From: Stenotrophomonas sepilia
Lineage (GTDB): Bacteria > Pseudomonadota > Gammaproteobacteria > Xanthomonadales > Xanthomonadaceae
NCBI RefSeq assembly: GCF_003244875.1
Contig: NZ_LXXZ01000035.1
Span: 1-40,440 of the forward strand
Length of the DNA: 40,440 nucleotides
Direction of reading: 5' to 3'
Shown: piece after piece, positions 15,817 through 26,114 of the stretch
Layout: every line of letters starts with the position of its first letter
Numbering within the stretch: position 1 is the stretch's first letter
Position numbers and translations under genes: made by a program
Notes under the pieces: model-generated
Seen by the model: the letters and a program-made list of their open reading frames with translations, nothing else
Told to the model about the DNA's origin: nothing
The model's database searches: none

Positions 15817-17136
15817 TTAGCGCTGGGTACGGTATGGGGACCATGCCGGTTCGCGCACATCACCGTCGGCCAGGACCAGGCGCTGGCGAACCCGCGCATC
15901 GGCCGAAACGGCATACAACACACCACGGCCACCTTCGCGGGCGGCGTACAGCACCATGCTTGCGTTGGGCGCAAAGCTCGGAGATTCATCCAGCGAACCC
16001 GGGGACAGCGTGCTCCAGCGGGGCGACCCCAGCGAGCTGTCCATCATCGCGATCTTGTAGCTGTTGCCCGAGCCCTGGGCGACGGCGATCTTCTTGCCAT
16101 CGTAGGACACCGAGGGCTTGGCATTGTAGTTGCCCTGGAAGGTGACGCGCTCGGCGCTGCCGCCACCGGCACCGACCTTGTAGACCTGCGGACGGCCGCC
16201 GCGATCGGAGGTGAAGTACACCGCGCTGCCGTCCGGTGCCCAGGTCGGCTCGGTATCAATGGCGAAGTGGTTGGTCAGCTGGGTCAGCTGCTTGCTGCCC
16301 AGGTCCATCACGTAGATTTCCGGGTTACCGGAGCGCGACAGGGTCAGGGCCAGCTTGCGGCCATCCGGCGAGAACGCCGGGGCGCTGTTGATGCCGCGGA
16401 AGCTGGTGACCAGCTCGCGCGCTCCAGTGCCGATGTTCTGGATGTAGATGGCCGAATTGCCACGCTCGAAGCTGACGTAGGCCAGCTTGCTGCCATCCGG
16501 ACTCCACGACGGCGACAGCAGCGGCTCGGCCGAGCGCACGATGGTCTGCGGGTTGAAGCCATCGGAATCGGCCACCATCAGCGCGTAGCGCATGGCGTCG
16601 CCCTTGCCACTGGCGGTCACGTAGGCGATGCGGGTCCAGAAGGCGCCGCGCACACCGGTGATCTTTTCGTAGATGGCGTCGGCCATCTGGTGGGCAACGT
16701 CGCGCATGGCGTTGCCACGGGCGGTCATCGCCAGGCCCAGCAGGCGCTCGCCCTTGGGCACGTCGAACAGTTCGTACTCGACGCGGTAGGCACCCGCACC
16801 GGCATCAAGCACGCGGCCGACCACGATGTAGTTCTGCTTCAGCGCGCGCCAGGTCGCGAACTGGATATCCCCCCCCCGCACGGGCTTCTCGACGATCTGC
16901 GCTTCCGGCAGCGTGCGGAACTGGCCCGAACGCTCCAGATCGGCACGGACCACGCCGGCGACGTCGGTCTGCGGAGCGGCCGACGAACCCTGATAGGGCA
17001 TCGGCACGATGGTGATCGGCAGCGCGGAGGCATTGCCGCCGATGATGTCGATATCCAGCCCCTTCTGCTGCGCGACAGCAGCAAAGGGCAGCAACAGGGC
17101 CGCAAACACGGCAAGCCAGCGAGGCATCTTTTTCAT
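15817..17136 (-). CDS. tolB: Tol-Pal system protein TolB
   Basis: 439 residues. Periplasmic partner of Pal. Signal peptide MKKMPRWLAVFAALLLPFAA ends near AVAQQ. The N-terminal domain (LDIDIIGGNASALPITIVP to about 165) is followed by a six-bladed beta-propeller with repeats such as SPSWSPDGSKLAYVSFE, APAFSPDGRKLALTLS, EPTWAPDGSAVYFTSD and SPSFAPNASMVLYAA. The ATG at 17136 is preferred over an upstream ATG at 17199 because it begins a proper signal peptide. A run of nine C (plus strand 16869-16877) lies inside the N-terminal domain in VRGGDIQF and is in frame here. Confidence 0.96.
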   Translation of the reverse strand: MKKMPRWLAVFAALLLPFAAVAQQKGLDIDIIGGNASALPITIVPMPYQGSSAAPQTDVAGVVRADLERSGQFRTLPEAQIVEKPVRGGDIQFATWRALKQNYIVVGRVLDAGAGAYRVEYELFDVPKGERLLGLAMTARGNAMRDVAHQMADAIYEKITGVRGAFWTRIAYVTASGKGDAMRYALMVADSDGFNPQTIVRSAEPLLSPSWSPDGSKLAYVSFERGNSAIYIQNIGTGARELVTSFRGINSAPAFSPDGRKLALTLSRSGNPEIYVMDLGSKQLTQLTNHFAIDTEPTWAPDGSAVYFTSDRGGRPQVYKVGAGGGSAERVTFQGNYNAKPSVSYDGKKIAVAQGSGNSYKIAMMDSSLGSPRWSTLSPGSLDESPSFAPNASMVLYAAREGGRGVLYAVSADARVRQRLVLADGDVREPAWSPYRTQR

Positions 17137-17419
17137 GGAGCGCTCAATAAGGGGAAACCGGAACGAGGGATAACAAAGCGGGAGTGAACCGCTTCGCAAT
17201 CATGAACCAAGGGTACGTGAATTCCGGGTCAGTTCCAGCCCGTCTTCTCACGCACCGTTAACGTCGTGGCTAACATCGCACCGTCTGCCCTGGTCACGCC
17301 GCCCCGGAGGACGGTGTTCGACAGCAGCCCACAGCCTGCCCGGTCGAAACCGAGCACACCAGAGGCAAGCGCGACAACCGTGGGCGCGGGTGGCTCGAGA
17401 GCCGCCCCGGCCCGCCGCC
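17137..17419. other. tolA-tolB gap, 283 bp, no gene
   Basis: No convincing gene. On the minus strand, reading from tolA, a dyad GGCTCTCGAGCC lies at about 17388-17399, close after the tolA stop. The rest is unremarkable. A separate promoter for tolB could lie here, as tolB has one in some enterobacteria, but no strong boxes are visible. Confidence 0.5.
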
Positions 17420-18464
17420 TCAGCGATCCTGGGCAGTAAACGTGAAGTTGAGCGTGCGTGCGAACACCGACTCGAAGCCACGGTACGGCAGCGGCTGCGC
17501 GTTGAGCACGGCGGCCTCGATCGAACGCTTGCCGGCCTCGTCGTACGGGCAGTTCGGGCTGACCTTGGCCTGCATCACCGTGCCACCCGGAATCTGGGTG
17601 ATGGTGATCTGGCAGCGCTGGCCCAGCGGCACCGTGTCCGGCCGCACCCACTGCGACAGCACCTTGGCCTGGATCGCCGCGGCGTACTTGGCCGAAAGAT
17701 CATCGCTGTTGCCACCACCACCGGCGGCCGGCTGGGACGCACCGCTGGAACCGGCGGCGGCACTGCCCGCGGCATTGCGGGCGGCGGCGACCTGGCGCAG
17801 CTTCTGCTCAGCCAGCTTGGCTTCCTTTTCGGCCTGTTCGCGGCGGGCACGGATCTCGGCGATCTTCTTCTGCTTCTCGGCCTCGGCCTTGTCCGCGGCC
17901 TGACGCGCCTGATCGGCCAGCTTCTTCTTCGCGTCTTCTTCCTGCTGCTTGGCCAGGCGCAGCTTCTGCTCGGCCTCTTCCTGGCGCTTGCGTTCGGTCA
18001 GGTCGATCTGCTCCTGGCGGCGCTTGGCTTCCTGCTCCTGCCTGGCCTTCTCCTGCGAGATGGCCAACGCGCTGACCGCTTCCTGGTCCTTGGTATCCGG
18101 CTGCGCGACACGCTCCTGTGCCTGTTGCTGCTGCGGCGTGGGGGCGTCCTGTGGGCGCGGCTCGGGAATCGGCTGTGGCGGCGGAATGGTGTCTTCCGGC
18201 ACCGGAACCGGCTCGGCCACCGGCGGCGGCAGGTCCTCCAGCTTTTCGGACTGGCGCAGGGCCTGGCGGGCGGCGGACGCTTCGGACGCGGACAGCGCCA
18301 GGCTGGCCTCCACCGACGGATCACCGGCGGCGGCGTCGGTGTTGCGCTCGGGCGACCAGAACCAGGCCACGATGAAGACCAGCGCGACCAGCAGGTGCAC
18401 CAGCAACGCCAGCGCCAGGGGCAGGCCCCAGCCGGGTTCGCGCTGCTGCGGAGGTGGCAGGGCG

Positions 18465-18475
<11 letters not shown>
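17420..18475 (-). CDS. tolA: Tol-Pal cell envelope protein TolA
   Basis: 351 residues. An inner-membrane protein spanning the periplasm to Pal/TolB. A single N-terminal membrane segment LPLALALLVHLLVALVFIVA (about 19-38) is followed by a long Pro/Glu region, then a Lys/Glu/Ala-rich coiled coil (EEDAKKKLADQARQAADKAE and onward, about 165-235). After a Gly/Ser/Ala linker comes the C-terminal domain (YAAAIQAKVLSQWVRPD... CQITITQIPGGTVMQAKVSPNCP) with two Cys that likely pair. The start overlaps the tolR stop by 11 bases, so translation is probably coupled. Confidence 0.96.
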
Positions 18476-18893
<418 letters not shown>

Positions 18894-18917
18894 GGCTTGG
18901 ACTCCCGGGTCAGGCGC

Positions 18918-19697
18918 TTACTCGTCGCCAGCGCTCTGGCGCTGCAGGATGGAGCTGAACTCTTCGGCGAAGGTCTCGAACCGCACCGACATGCGCTCCA
19001 CGCGGGTGGTGAAGCGGTTGTAGGCCCACACCGCCGGGATCGCCACGAACAGGCCGATGGCGGTGGCGAACAGGGCTTCGGAGATGCCTGGCGCGACGGC
19101 GGCGATACCGGCCTGCGCACCGCTGCTGATCATGTCGTGCATGGTCACCATGATGCCGAACACGGTACCGACCAGGCCCACGTACGGGGCAGTCGAACCG
19201 ATGTTGGCCAGCAGTTCCAGGTTGCGCTCAAGCTGGTCCACTTCGCGGGTGTAGGTGGTGCGCATGGCACGCTGCGCGCCTTCCAGCTGCGCACGGCCAT
19301 CCAGGCGGCGCTTGTCGCGCAGGCGGGTGTACTCGCGGAAACCAGCTTCGAAGATGGCTTCCAGGCCGGTCACGCTGCGGCTGCGGTCGGTGGCGGCGCT
19401 GTACAGCTTGCCCAGGTCGGCGCCGGACCAGAAGCGGTTCTCGAACTCGTCAGCTTCGCGGGTGGCCTGCTTGAACACGCGGGCCTTGCGGAAAATGATC
19501 ACCCAGCTGACGAACGAGCCGACCAGCAGCAGCAGCACGATGATCTTCACCGGCAGGCTGGCCTTGGCCATCAGTTCGAGGTAGTTGATGCCGCCGCCGG
19601 TGGTGGCCTGGGCAAGGGTCTGTGTCGCGGCGTTGCTGACGTCGGCCGGCAGTGCCTCGGTGACCGTGGCCTGCAGGGCCAGGAGCGTTGCGATCAT
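18918..19697 (-). CDS. tolQ: Tol-Pal proton-channel subunit TolQ (MotA/ExbB family)
   Basis: 259 residues with three membrane segments: SLPVKIIVLLLLVGSFVSWV near residue 48, IGSTAPYVGLVGTVFGIMVT near 150, and ISEALFATAIGLFVAIPAVW near 190. The last two form the ExbB/TolQ channel core. The ATG at 19697 has GAGGAA upstream; an upstream in-frame ATG would add a hydrophilic extension overlapping ybgC and is rejected. It lies 10 bases after ybgC. Confidence 0.97.
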   Translation of the reverse strand: MIATLLALQATVTEALPADVSNAATQTLAQATTGGGINYLELMAKASLPVKIIVLLLLVGSFVSWVIIFRKARVFKQATREADEFENRFWSGADLGKLYSAATDRSRSVTGLEAIFEAGFREYTRLRDKRRLDGRAQLEGAQRAMRTTYTREVDQLERNLELLANIGSTAPYVGLVGTVFGIMVTMHDMISSGAQAGIAAVAPGISEALFATAIGLFVAIPAVWAYNRFTTRVERMSVRFETFAEEFSSILQRQSAGDE

Positions 19698-19707
19698 CCG
19701 TTGTTCC

Positions 19708-20139
19708 TCAGTGTTCGGATTCGGGGTGGAGGTGGGGTTGCAGCATGGCAAGGACGGCCTCGTCCATGCCACGCGGGCGGAAACTGGCCGCTTCCAGTGC
19801 GGCGATGCGGACCCGGGCCGACAGCAGCAGCTCGCCGTCGCGCAGGATCTGCTGGTCGAAGACCATGCTGGCCTTCTTCAGCTGGACCAGGCGGGCGCTC
19901 ACCTGCAGGGTGTCATCCAGCCGTGCCGGCTTGATGAAATCCATCTGCATCGAGCGCACCGCGAAGACCATCCCATGCTCGGCGCGCATGCGCTCCTGGC
20001 CGTAGCCGAGCGCACGCATCCATTCGGTCCGGGCCCGTTCCATGAAGGCCACGTAGCGGGCGTGGTAGACCACGCCGCCTGCGTCGGTATCTTCCCAGTA
20101 AATGCGTGTCGGCCAACTGAATAGTGGCTCAACCGACAT
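19708..20139 (-). CDS. ybgC: Tol-Pal-associated acyl-CoA thioesterase YbgC
   Basis: 143 residues, hotdog fold. [24 protein letters not shown] carries the catalytic Asp and the 4-hydroxybenzoyl-CoA thioesterase signature; [20 protein letters not shown] follows. The start overlaps the ruvB end by 11 bases, and ybgC is first in the ybgC-tolQRAB-pal-cpoB order found in most gamma-proteobacteria. Members hydrolyse acyl-CoA or acyl-ACP and may act in phospholipid metabolism. Its role in Tol-Pal is not settled. Confidence 0.95.
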   Translation of the reverse strand: MSVEPLFSWPTRIYWEDTDAGGVVYHARYVAFMERARTEWMRALGYGQERMRAEHGMVFAVRSMQMDFIKPARLDDTLQVSARLVQLKKASMVFDQQILRDGELLLSARVRIAALEAASFRPRGMDEAVLAMLQPHLHPESEH

Positions 20140-21169
20140 CGGGAACCTCCGCGAACAGATCCTGCGGCGGGTTCTTCGGCTTCAGGCCCATGTGCCGGTA
20201 GGCCTTGTGGGTGGCCATGCGGCCGCGCGCGGTGCGCACCAGGAAGCCCTGCTGGATCAGGTACGGCTCGACCACGTCTTCCAGCGTGCCGCGCTCCTCG
20301 GACAGCGCCGCGGCCAGCGACTCGATGCCGACCGGGCCGCCATCGAAGTAGTCGACCAGGGTCTTGAGCAGGCGCCGGTCGAGCTCGTCGAAGCCTTCCG
20401 GATCAACCTTGAGCATCTTCATCGCGGCCTGCGCCACGGCCTCGTCGATGTGGCCGCCCGCCTTCACCTGCGCGTAGTCGCGCACGCGGCGCAGCAGGCG
20501 GTTGGCGATACGCGGGGTGCCGCGCGCGCGCCGCGCGATCTCGCCGGCGCCGTCGGCGGTGCAGTCGATGCCGACGATGGTGGCCGAACGGCGCACGATC
20601 CGGGTCAGCTCCTCGACGCTGTAGAACTCCAGCCGCTGGACGATGCCGAAGCGGTCGCGCAGCGGCGCGGTCAGCAGGCCGGCGCGGGTGGTGGCACCGA
20701 TCAGGGTGAACGGCGGCAGGTCGATCTTGATCGAACGGGCCGCGGGGCCCTCACCGATCATGATGTCGATCTGGAAGTCTTCCATCGCCGGGTACAGCAC
20801 TTCCTCGACCACCGGCGACAGGCGGTGGATCTCGTCCACGAACAGCACGTCGTGCGGCTGCAGGTTGGTCAGCAGTGCGGCGAGGTCCCCGGCCTTCTCG
20901 ATCACCGGACCGGAGGTCACCCGCAGGGCCACGCCCAGTTCGTTGGCGATGACGTGGCTGAGCGTGGTCTTGCCCAGGCCAGGCGGCCCGAAGATCAGCA
21001 CGTGGTCGAGCGCGTCGCCGCGCCCCTTGGCCGCTTCGATGTAGATCTCCATCTGCTCGCGCACCGGGGCCTGGCCGAGATAGTCGGCCAGGCGCTTGGG
21101 GCGGATGCTGGCGTCGGCGGCGTCATCCTCGCGGGTGGCGCCGGCGCCGATGATGCGGTCGTCGGTCAT
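20129..21169 (-). CDS. ruvB: Holliday junction branch migration ATPase RuvB
   Basis: 346 residues. AAA+ motor that drives RuvA-bound Holliday junctions. Walker [21 protein letters not shown], Walker [17 protein letters not shown], sensor-1 [20 protein letters not shown] with the Arg finger, and a C-terminal winged helix ([20 protein letters not shown]). The ATG at 21169 gives the usual N-terminus MTDDRII... and [14 protein letters not shown]. The longer frame starts in repeat sequence and is rejected. It is separated from ruvA by kup and an inverted SMAG pair. Confidence 0.97.
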   Translation of the reverse strand: MTDDRIIGAGATREDDAADASIRPKRLADYLGQAPVREQMEIYIEAAKGRGDALDHVLIFGPPGLGKTTLSHVIANELGVALRVTSGPVIEKAGDLAALLTNLQPHDVLFVDEIHRLSPVVEEVLYPAMEDFQIDIMIGEGPAARSIKIDLPPFTLIGATTRAGLLTAPLRDRFGIVQRLEFYSVEELTRIVRRSATIVGIDCTADGAGEIARRARGTPRIANRLLRRVRDYAQVKAGGHIDEAVAQAAMKMLKVDPEGFDELDRRLLKTLVDYFDGGPVGIESLAAALSEERGTLEDVVEPYLIQQGFLVRTARGRMATHKAYRHMGLKPKNPPQDLFAEVPDVG

Positions 21170-21215
21170 ACCGTGATTATGCGGTAAATGGTTGCATTCC
21201 GGGGCCGGAAGCACG

Positions 21216-21289
21216 GTAGTGCCGGCCGCTGGCCGGCAACCCCATGAACACCGGTGGTGCGGCGGATGCCCGCCAGCGGCCGGCACTAC
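21216..21289. repeat. Inverted pair of GCCGGCC-type SMAG palindromes in the kup-ruvB gap
   Basis: GTAG + TGCCGGCCGCTGGCCGGCA at 21216-21238 and TGCCCGCCAGCGGCCGGCA + CTAC at 21267-21289 face each other. The second ends seven bases from the kup stop. The pair probably separates kup from ruvB transcription or protects the kup 3' end. Confidence 0.88.
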
Positions 21290-21295
21290 CAGACC

Positions 21296-23215
21296 TCAGA
21301 TCTCGACCTGGGCCCCGAGTTCGACCAGGCGGTTGCCGGGAATACGGAAGAAGCCCGTGGCCGGCGCGGCATTCCGGTGCATCAGCGCGAACAGCTTGTC
21401 GCGCCAGATCGGCATGCCGCGGTTGGCGGTGGCCACGATGGTTTCGCGGCTGGCGAAGAAGGTGGTGTCCATCGGGTCGAAGTAGATGCCACCGTGGTCG
21501 CACGAGCGCATCAGCGCCAGCGGCACGTCCGGGGTTTCCATGAAGCCGAAGCGCACGTAGACGCGGTAGAACTCGTCGCCCACCGATTCGATCTTCAGCC
21601 GCTGCCCTTCCATCGCATACGGGATCGGCAGGGTCTCCACGTGCAGGAACACGTTGCGTTCGTGCAGCACCTTGTTGTGCTTGAGGTTGTGCATCAGCGC
21701 ATGCGGGGCGACGGTCGGGTCGGCGGTGAGGAACACTGCAGTGCCCGGCACGCGCACCGGCGGTGCCAGCATCAGCCCAGGCAGGAAGGTATCCAGGCGG
21801 ATGCCGTCCTTGCGGATCTCATCGCGCAGCAGTTCGCGGCCACGGCGCCAGGTGCGCATCATGGTGAACAGGAAGATCCCCAGTACCACCGGGAACCAGG
21901 CGCCCTGCAGCAGCTTGGCACCGTTGGCGATGACGAAGCCGAGGTCGATGATGAAGAACACCACGCACAGCGGCAGCAGCCAGGCGCGCGCCTTCGGCCA
22001 CAGCGAACGGGCCACCAGGGCCAGCAGCAGGGTGTCGATCAGCATGGTGGCCGACACCGAGATGCCGTAGGCCACTGCCAGGTTGGACGAGCTGCGGAAG
22101 GCCAGCACCAGGCCGATCACCATTACCGCGATGCCCCAGTTGATGCCTGGGATGTAGATCTGGCCGATGGTGTCGTGCGAGGTGTGCTTGATGCGCATGC
22201 GCGGGATGTAGCCCAGCTGCATCGCCTGACGCGAGACCGAGAACGCGCCGGTGATGACCGACTGCGAGGCAATCACCGCCGCCATGGTGGCCAGGATGAT
22301 CATCGGGTACAGCGCCCACGGCGGCACCGCCTCGAAGAACGGGTTTTTCAGCGCTTCGGGGTGGTTGAGCACCAGTGCGCCCTGCCCCAGGTAGTTCAGC
22401 ACCAGGCACGGCAGCACGAAGAAGTACCAGGCGTGTCGGATCGGCTTGGCACCGAAGTGGCCCATGTCGGCGTAAAGCGCCTCGCCACCGGTCACCGCCA
22501 GCACCACTGCGCCGAGGATGAAGATCCCATGCCAGCTGTGCTCCATGAAGAAGCGGATCGCCCACCACGGGTTGAATGCCTTGAGCACTTCCGGCGCATC
22601 GACGATGTTGTAGATGCCGATCGCCGCCAGCGAGATGAACCAGACCGACGTGATGGGGCCGAAGGCCTTGCCGATCTTCTCGGTACCGAAGCGCTGCGCC
22701 GCGAACACCATCAACAGCACCACCACCGTGATCGGCACGATGAAGGCATGCAGGCCCGGCGCGGCCACCTCCAGGCCCTCCACCGCACCCAGCACCGATA
22801 TCGCCGGGGTGATCACGCCGTCGCCGAAGAACAGCGAGGCACCGAAAATGCCGAGGATGCCGACCACGTAGGCCGAGCGCGAGCCGTTGCGCAGCGTGCG
22901 CTGGGTCAACGCCATCAGCGCCATGATGCCGCCCTCGCCGTCGTTGTCGGCGCGCATGATGATGGTCACGTACTTCAGCGTGACCACGATGTTCAGCGCC
23001 CAGAACGCCAGCGACAGCACGCCCAGCACGGTGTCGTGGTCGCTGTTGAGCCCGTAGTGTGGCGAGAACGCCTCCTTCAGCGTGTACAGCGGGCTGGTAC
23101 CGATATCGCCGAACACCACGCCGATCGCACCGATGATCAGCGCCATGCCTCCTGCTGGAGGGGCGTGACCGTGGCTGCCGGGGGCAGCTGCGTGCGGGGT
23201 TTGACTGCTGGACAT
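21296..23215 (-). CDS. kup: Low-affinity potassium transporter Kup
   Basis: 639 residues. Twelve hydrophobic segments in the first two thirds and a hydrophilic C-terminal domain. The KUP/HAK hallmark [19 protein letters not shown] lies near residues 33-51. [20 protein letters not shown] and [12 protein letters not shown] are also typical. Kup is a K+/H+ symporter. AGGAG lies before the ATG at 23215. It sits 49 bases after ruvA and before ruvB on the same strand, so it splits the usual ruvAB pair. Regulation by c-di-AMP or a riboswitch is not indicated by anything I can see. Confidence 0.96.
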   Translation of the reverse strand: MSSSQTPHAAAPGSHGHAPPAGGMALIIGAIGVVFGDIGTSPLYTLKEAFSPHYGLNSDHDTVLGVLSLAFWALNIVVTLKYVTIIMRADNDGEGGIMALMALTQRTLRNGSRSAYVVGILGIFGASLFFGDGVITPAISVLGAVEGLEVAAPGLHAFIVPITVVVLLMVFAAQRFGTEKIGKAFGPITSVWFISLAAIGIYNIVDAPEVLKAFNPWWAIRFFMEHSWHGIFILGAVVLAVTGGEALYADMGHFGAKPIRHAWYFFVLPCLVLNYLGQGALVLNHPEALKNPFFEAVPPWALYPMIILATMAAVIASQSVITGAFSVSRQAMQLGYIPRMRIKHTSHDTIGQIYIPGINWGIAVMVIGLVLAFRSSSNLAVAYGISVSATMLIDTLLLALVARSLWPKARAWLLPLCVVFFIIDLGFVIANGAKLLQGAWFPVVLGIFLFTMMRTWRRGRELLRDEIRKDGIRLDTFLPGLMLAPPVRVPGTAVFLTADPTVAPHALMHNLKHNKVLHERNVFLHVETLPIPYAMEGQRLKIESVGDEFYRVYVRFGFMETPDVPLALMRSCDHGGIYFDPMDTTFFASRETIVATANRGMPIWRDKLFALMHRNAAPATGFFRIPGNRLVELGAQVEI

Positions 23216-23264
23216 GGGACTCCTGGCGACGCTCAGGCGGTTCGTTGAAGGAAAGGGACGCGGC

Positions 23265-23858
23265 TCAGCGCAGCGCCGACTGCAGCGCCTTGCGGATCAC
23301 GGTGGCCACTTCGTCGCCTTCATTGAAGGCGTCGCGGGCCATGCGTGCCGCTTCGGCCGGCTTGTAGCCCAGCTGCTGCAGGGCCACGGTGGCATCGGAC
23401 AGCGGGTCGGCCGGGGCCGGGCCGCTGCCGGTGGGCAGCGCGCCGCCGGCACCGAACTGGGCGGCACGGTCACGCAGTTCCAGCACCATGCGCTCGGCAG
23501 TCTTCTTGCCGATGCCGGGAATGCGGGTCAGCGCGGTGATGTCACCGGCCTGGACCATGCGCGCGAACTCCTCGACGGAAACGCCGGACAGCACCGCCAG
23601 CGCGATCTTCGCGCCAATGCCACTGACCTTCTGCACGTCGCGGAACAAGCGCCGCTCCCCCTCGCGCAGGAAGCCGTACAGCGAAACGCTGTCTTCCTTC
23701 TGCGCGTAGTGGGTGTACAGCGTGACCTCGCGGCCGAGCTCAGGCAGGTCGTAGAAGGTGCTCATCGGCGCCTCCAGTTCGTAGCCCACCCCGTTCACGT
23801 CCACCACCAGCCACGGCGGCGCCTTGTAGGCGACGATGCCGCGCAGTCGACCGATCAT
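23265..23858 (-). CDS. ruvA: Holliday junction DNA helicase subunit RuvA
   Basis: 197 residues. Binds four-way junctions and loads RuvB. N-terminal OB domain [20 protein letters not shown], tandem helix-hairpin-helix motifs ([14 protein letters not shown] and [18 protein letters not shown]), a flexible linker and a C-terminal RuvB-binding domain ([19 protein letters not shown]). The ATG at 23858 gives the canonical MIGRLRG start. It follows ruvC by 13 bases. Confidence 0.97.
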   Translation of the reverse strand: MIGRLRGIVAYKAPPWLVVDVNGVGYELEAPMSTFYDLPELGREVTLYTHYAQKEDSVSLYGFLREGERRLFRDVQKVSGIGAKIALAVLSGVSVEEFARMVQAGDITALTRIPGIGKKTAERMVLELRDRAAQFGAGGALPTGSGPAPADPLSDATVALQQLGYKPAEAARMARDAFNEGDEVATVIRKALQSALR

Positions 23859-23871
23859 TGCGTGCAGCTCC

Positions 23872-24393
23872 TCATTTGCGGCCCCACGCCTGGCGGGCAC
23901 TGAGCCCCAGGCGGTTGGCCGTTGCCCGTACGTGGGCATGGGTGATCGCCACCGCCAACGCGTCGGCCGCGTCGGCCTGCAGCTTGGTTTTCAGGTTGAG
24001 CATGAGCCCGACCATGTGTTGAACCTGTTGCTTTTCGGCGCCACCACGGCCAACCACGGCGAGCTTGATCTCGCTGGCGGCGTATTCGTGCACCGGCAGG
24101 TCGCGCAGCACCACGGCCGAGATCGCCGCGCCCCGGGCCTGGCCCAGCTTCAGCGCCGAATCGGGATTACGGGCCATGAACACCTTTTCAATGGCCACTT
24201 CCTGCGGCTGGTACTCGCGGCACAGGTCGGCCAGGCCCAGCACCAGCAGCTTCATGCGCTGCGGGAAGTCGTCGGCGCCCAGCAGCACCAATGGCTGGTG
24301 GTGCACGTAGGTGACGCGGCCGGCGGCATCGACATCGATGATGCCGACCCCGGTCCGCTGCGAACCGGGGTCGATGCCGAGGATGCGGGTCAT
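23872..24393 (-). CDS. ruvC: Crossover junction endodeoxyribonuclease RuvC
   Basis: 173 residues. Resolves Holliday junctions. [19 protein letters not shown] carries the first catalytic Asp, [20 protein letters not shown] the catalytic Glu, and [15 protein letters not shown] the C-terminal Asp pair, all in the order seen in RuvC. AGGAG is six bases before the ATG at 24393. It heads the ruvC-ruvA-kup-ruvB run and follows yebC by 106 bases, a common neighbour of ruvC in proteobacteria. Confidence 0.97.
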   Translation of the reverse strand: MTRILGIDPGSQRTGVGIIDVDAAGRVTYVHHQPLVLLGADDFPQRMKLLVLGLADLCREYQPQEVAIEKVFMARNPDSALKLGQARGAAISAVVLRDLPVHEYAASEIKLAVVGRGGAEKQQVQHMVGLMLNLKTKLQADAADALAVAITHAHVRATANRLGLSARQAWGRK

Positions 24394-24499
24394 GCTGCAC
24401 TCCTGGCGGGGCGGAACGGGATGCGCTGGCAGGCGTAGGGGGCTCATGGCTGTCCGCGGTGACCGTTCAACGGCCCGCGCCCAGGCCGTCGCAGACGGC

Positions 24500-25231
24500 T
24501 CAGGCGTAGGCGTCGGCGCCGAGTTCGGCGTTGGAATACACGTCCTGCACGTCGTCCAGGTCTTCGAGCATGTCCAGCAGCTTCTTGACCTGCAGGGCGA
24601 CGTCGCCTTCAACCTTGATGTCGTTGTCCGCGCGGAAGGTGATCTCGGCGTGGTCGGCGACATGGCCGGCGGCGGCCATCGCATCCTTCACCGCGTTGAA
24701 CGCGTCAGGGCTGGTGACCACATCGATCGAGCCGTCATCGGGGTAGACCACGATGTCATCGGCACCGGCCTCAATGGCCGCTTCGGTGATGGCTTCCTCG
24801 TCGGCCCCTGCGGCGAAGCTGAGCACGCCCAGGCGCTTGAACATGAAGGCCACCGAGCCTTCGGTGCCCATGTTGCCACCGCACTTGCTGAACGCATGGC
24901 GGACGTCGGCCACAGTGCGCACGCGATTGTCGGTCAGGCAGTCGACGATCACGGCCACGCCACCCGGAGCGTAGCCCTCGTAGCGGACTTCCTCGTAGTC
25001 GACGCCTTCCAGCTCACCGGTCGCCTTCTTGATGGCACGCTCGATCACGTCCTTGGACATGTTCACGGCCAGGCCCTTGTCCACGGCCACGCGCAGGCGC
25101 GGATTGTTGTTGGGGTCGCCTCCACCGCCGCGCGCGGCAACGCCGATCTCGCGGATGATCTTGGTGAAAATCTTGCCGCGCTTCGCGTCGGACGCGTTCT
25201 TGCGGGCTTCGATGGAGGGGCCTCTACCCAT
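24500..25231 (-). CDS. yebC: YebC/PmpR family protein (TACO1 family)
   Basis: 243 residues. N-terminal signature [20 protein letters not shown] and [20 protein letters not shown] match the family except that the usual AGHSKWANIKHRK start is replaced by [34 protein letters not shown] and [17 protein letters not shown] are the core. Members were described as DNA-binding regulators; recent work on related proteins links the family to translation of difficult (for example proline-rich) sequences. The role here is not determined. GTAGAAT (TAGAAT at about 25270-25275, minus strand) upstream could be its -10. Confidence 0.93.
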   Translation of the reverse strand: MGRGPSIEARKNASDAKRGKIFTKIIREIGVAARGGGGDPNNNPRLRVAVDKGLAVNMSKDVIERAIKKATGELEGVDYEEVRYEGYAPGGVAVIVDCLTDNRVRTVADVRHAFSKCGGNMGTEGSVAFMFKRLGVLSFAAGADEEAITEAAIEAGADDIVVYPDDGSIDVVTSPDAFNAVKDAMAAAGHVADHAEITFRADNDIKVEGDVALQVKKLLDMLEDLDDVQDVYSNAELGADAYA

Positions 25232-25315
25232 GGGTGCTACCGTCTGGCTGCTTCAGGATCAAGGCGCGGATTCTACCTGATCGGGCGCTGCAACCGTGTC
25301 TAGGCCCGTATTGTT

Positions 25316-25383
25316 GTAGAGCCGAGCCAATGCTCGGCTCAATGGGCCCGACGGAATGCAGCCGAGCATGGGCTCGGCTCTAC
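25316..25383. repeat. Inverted SMAG pair in the hydrolase-yebC gap
   Basis: GTAG + AGCCGAGCCAATGCTCGGCT at 25316-25339 and AGCCGAGCATGGGCTCGGCT + CTAC at 25360-25383 face each other with 20 bases between. They lie between two co-directional minus-strand genes and may end the upstream transcript, leaving yebC to its own promoter. Confidence 0.88.
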
Positions 25384-25406
25384 AGGGCGGCCTGCCTCCC
25401 CTGCCC

Positions 25407-26039
25407 CTATGCTGCCGCCGCGTCGCGGCTGTGGTCGAACTTGCCATGGCGCAGGAAATGCGCGGTCTGCCGCGCAGCGTCGGGCGACACCACCAGGCCG
25501 CTGTGGCTGGTGCGGACCACGCAATGGTCGGCCAGGCCCGGCAGCCGGGTCTCGGCCAGTGCCACGGTGCCGTCGGAGGCATCGTCGATGGCACCCAGCA
25601 GGCTGCCCAGCCCGTGCGGCACCGAGCCGGCAATCAGGCCAACCTCGGCCCTGCCCTGCCAGTCCGGCAGGCCATCGAGCAGCAGCTCGCTGCTGCGTCC
25701 CAGCGCCAGGCCCCAGCCGTGCTCGGACAACGAGCGTGCGGTGCCACTGCCGCGCAGCGGTGAACCCAGGCAGACCACGCGCTGCACCGGCAGCTGCGGA
25801 TTGCGCCGCAGCGCTTCCAGCGCCAGCAACCCGCCCAGGCTGTGGCCGACCAGCGACAACGGCCCGGCGTCGGCCAACCGTTCCAGCAGCTGGGGCACCG
25901 CCACGTCGGGACCACCGAACACCGAGGAGTAACCGAACGCATGCACCTGGAAACCACGCGCGCGCAGGCGCCAGGCCAGCGGCCCGACCCAGGCGCGGGC
26001 ATTCCAGATGCCATGCAGCAGCAATACGGGGGGAGTCAT
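25407..26039 (-). CDS. Alpha/beta hydrolase, lipase-like, cytoplasmic
   Basis: 210 residues. VLLLHGIWNARAW is the HG oxyanion segment and LSLVGHSLGGLLALEAL the nucleophile elbow (Ser in GHSLGG). DASDGTVALAETRLPGLADH contains a DGTV turn with the probable catalytic Asp, and a late His lies in TAHFLRHGKFDH or in RTSHSGLV. VVCLGSPLRGSGTA resembles small triacylglycerol-lipase-like or PGAP1-like hydrolases. There is no signal peptide. Substrate unknown. It lies 75 bases after the GNAT gene on the same strand. Confidence 0.88.
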   Translation of the reverse strand: MTPPVLLLHGIWNARAWVGPLAWRLRARGFQVHAFGYSSVFGGPDVAVPQLLERLADAGPLSLVGHSLGGLLALEALRRNPQLPVQRVVCLGSPLRGSGTARSLSEHGWGLALGRSSELLLDGLPDWQGRAEVGLIAGSVPHGLGSLLGAIDDASDGTVALAETRLPGLADHCVVRTSHSGLVVSPDAARQTAHFLRHGKFDHSRDAAAA

Positions 26040-26114
26040 GCAAACAGCCTGGCGGTCAGCGGGGCAGGAACGTGAGGTGATTGAACACGCGCGCGCAGCA
26101 AGCGGCGGTGAACG

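Noticed and set aside
21254..23248. A 664-codon plus-strand frame antisense to kup
   Set aside because: Same composition artefact: it is rich in His, Gln, Arg and Asp, has no domain, and starts in a SMAG repeat. kup on the other strand is unmistakable.
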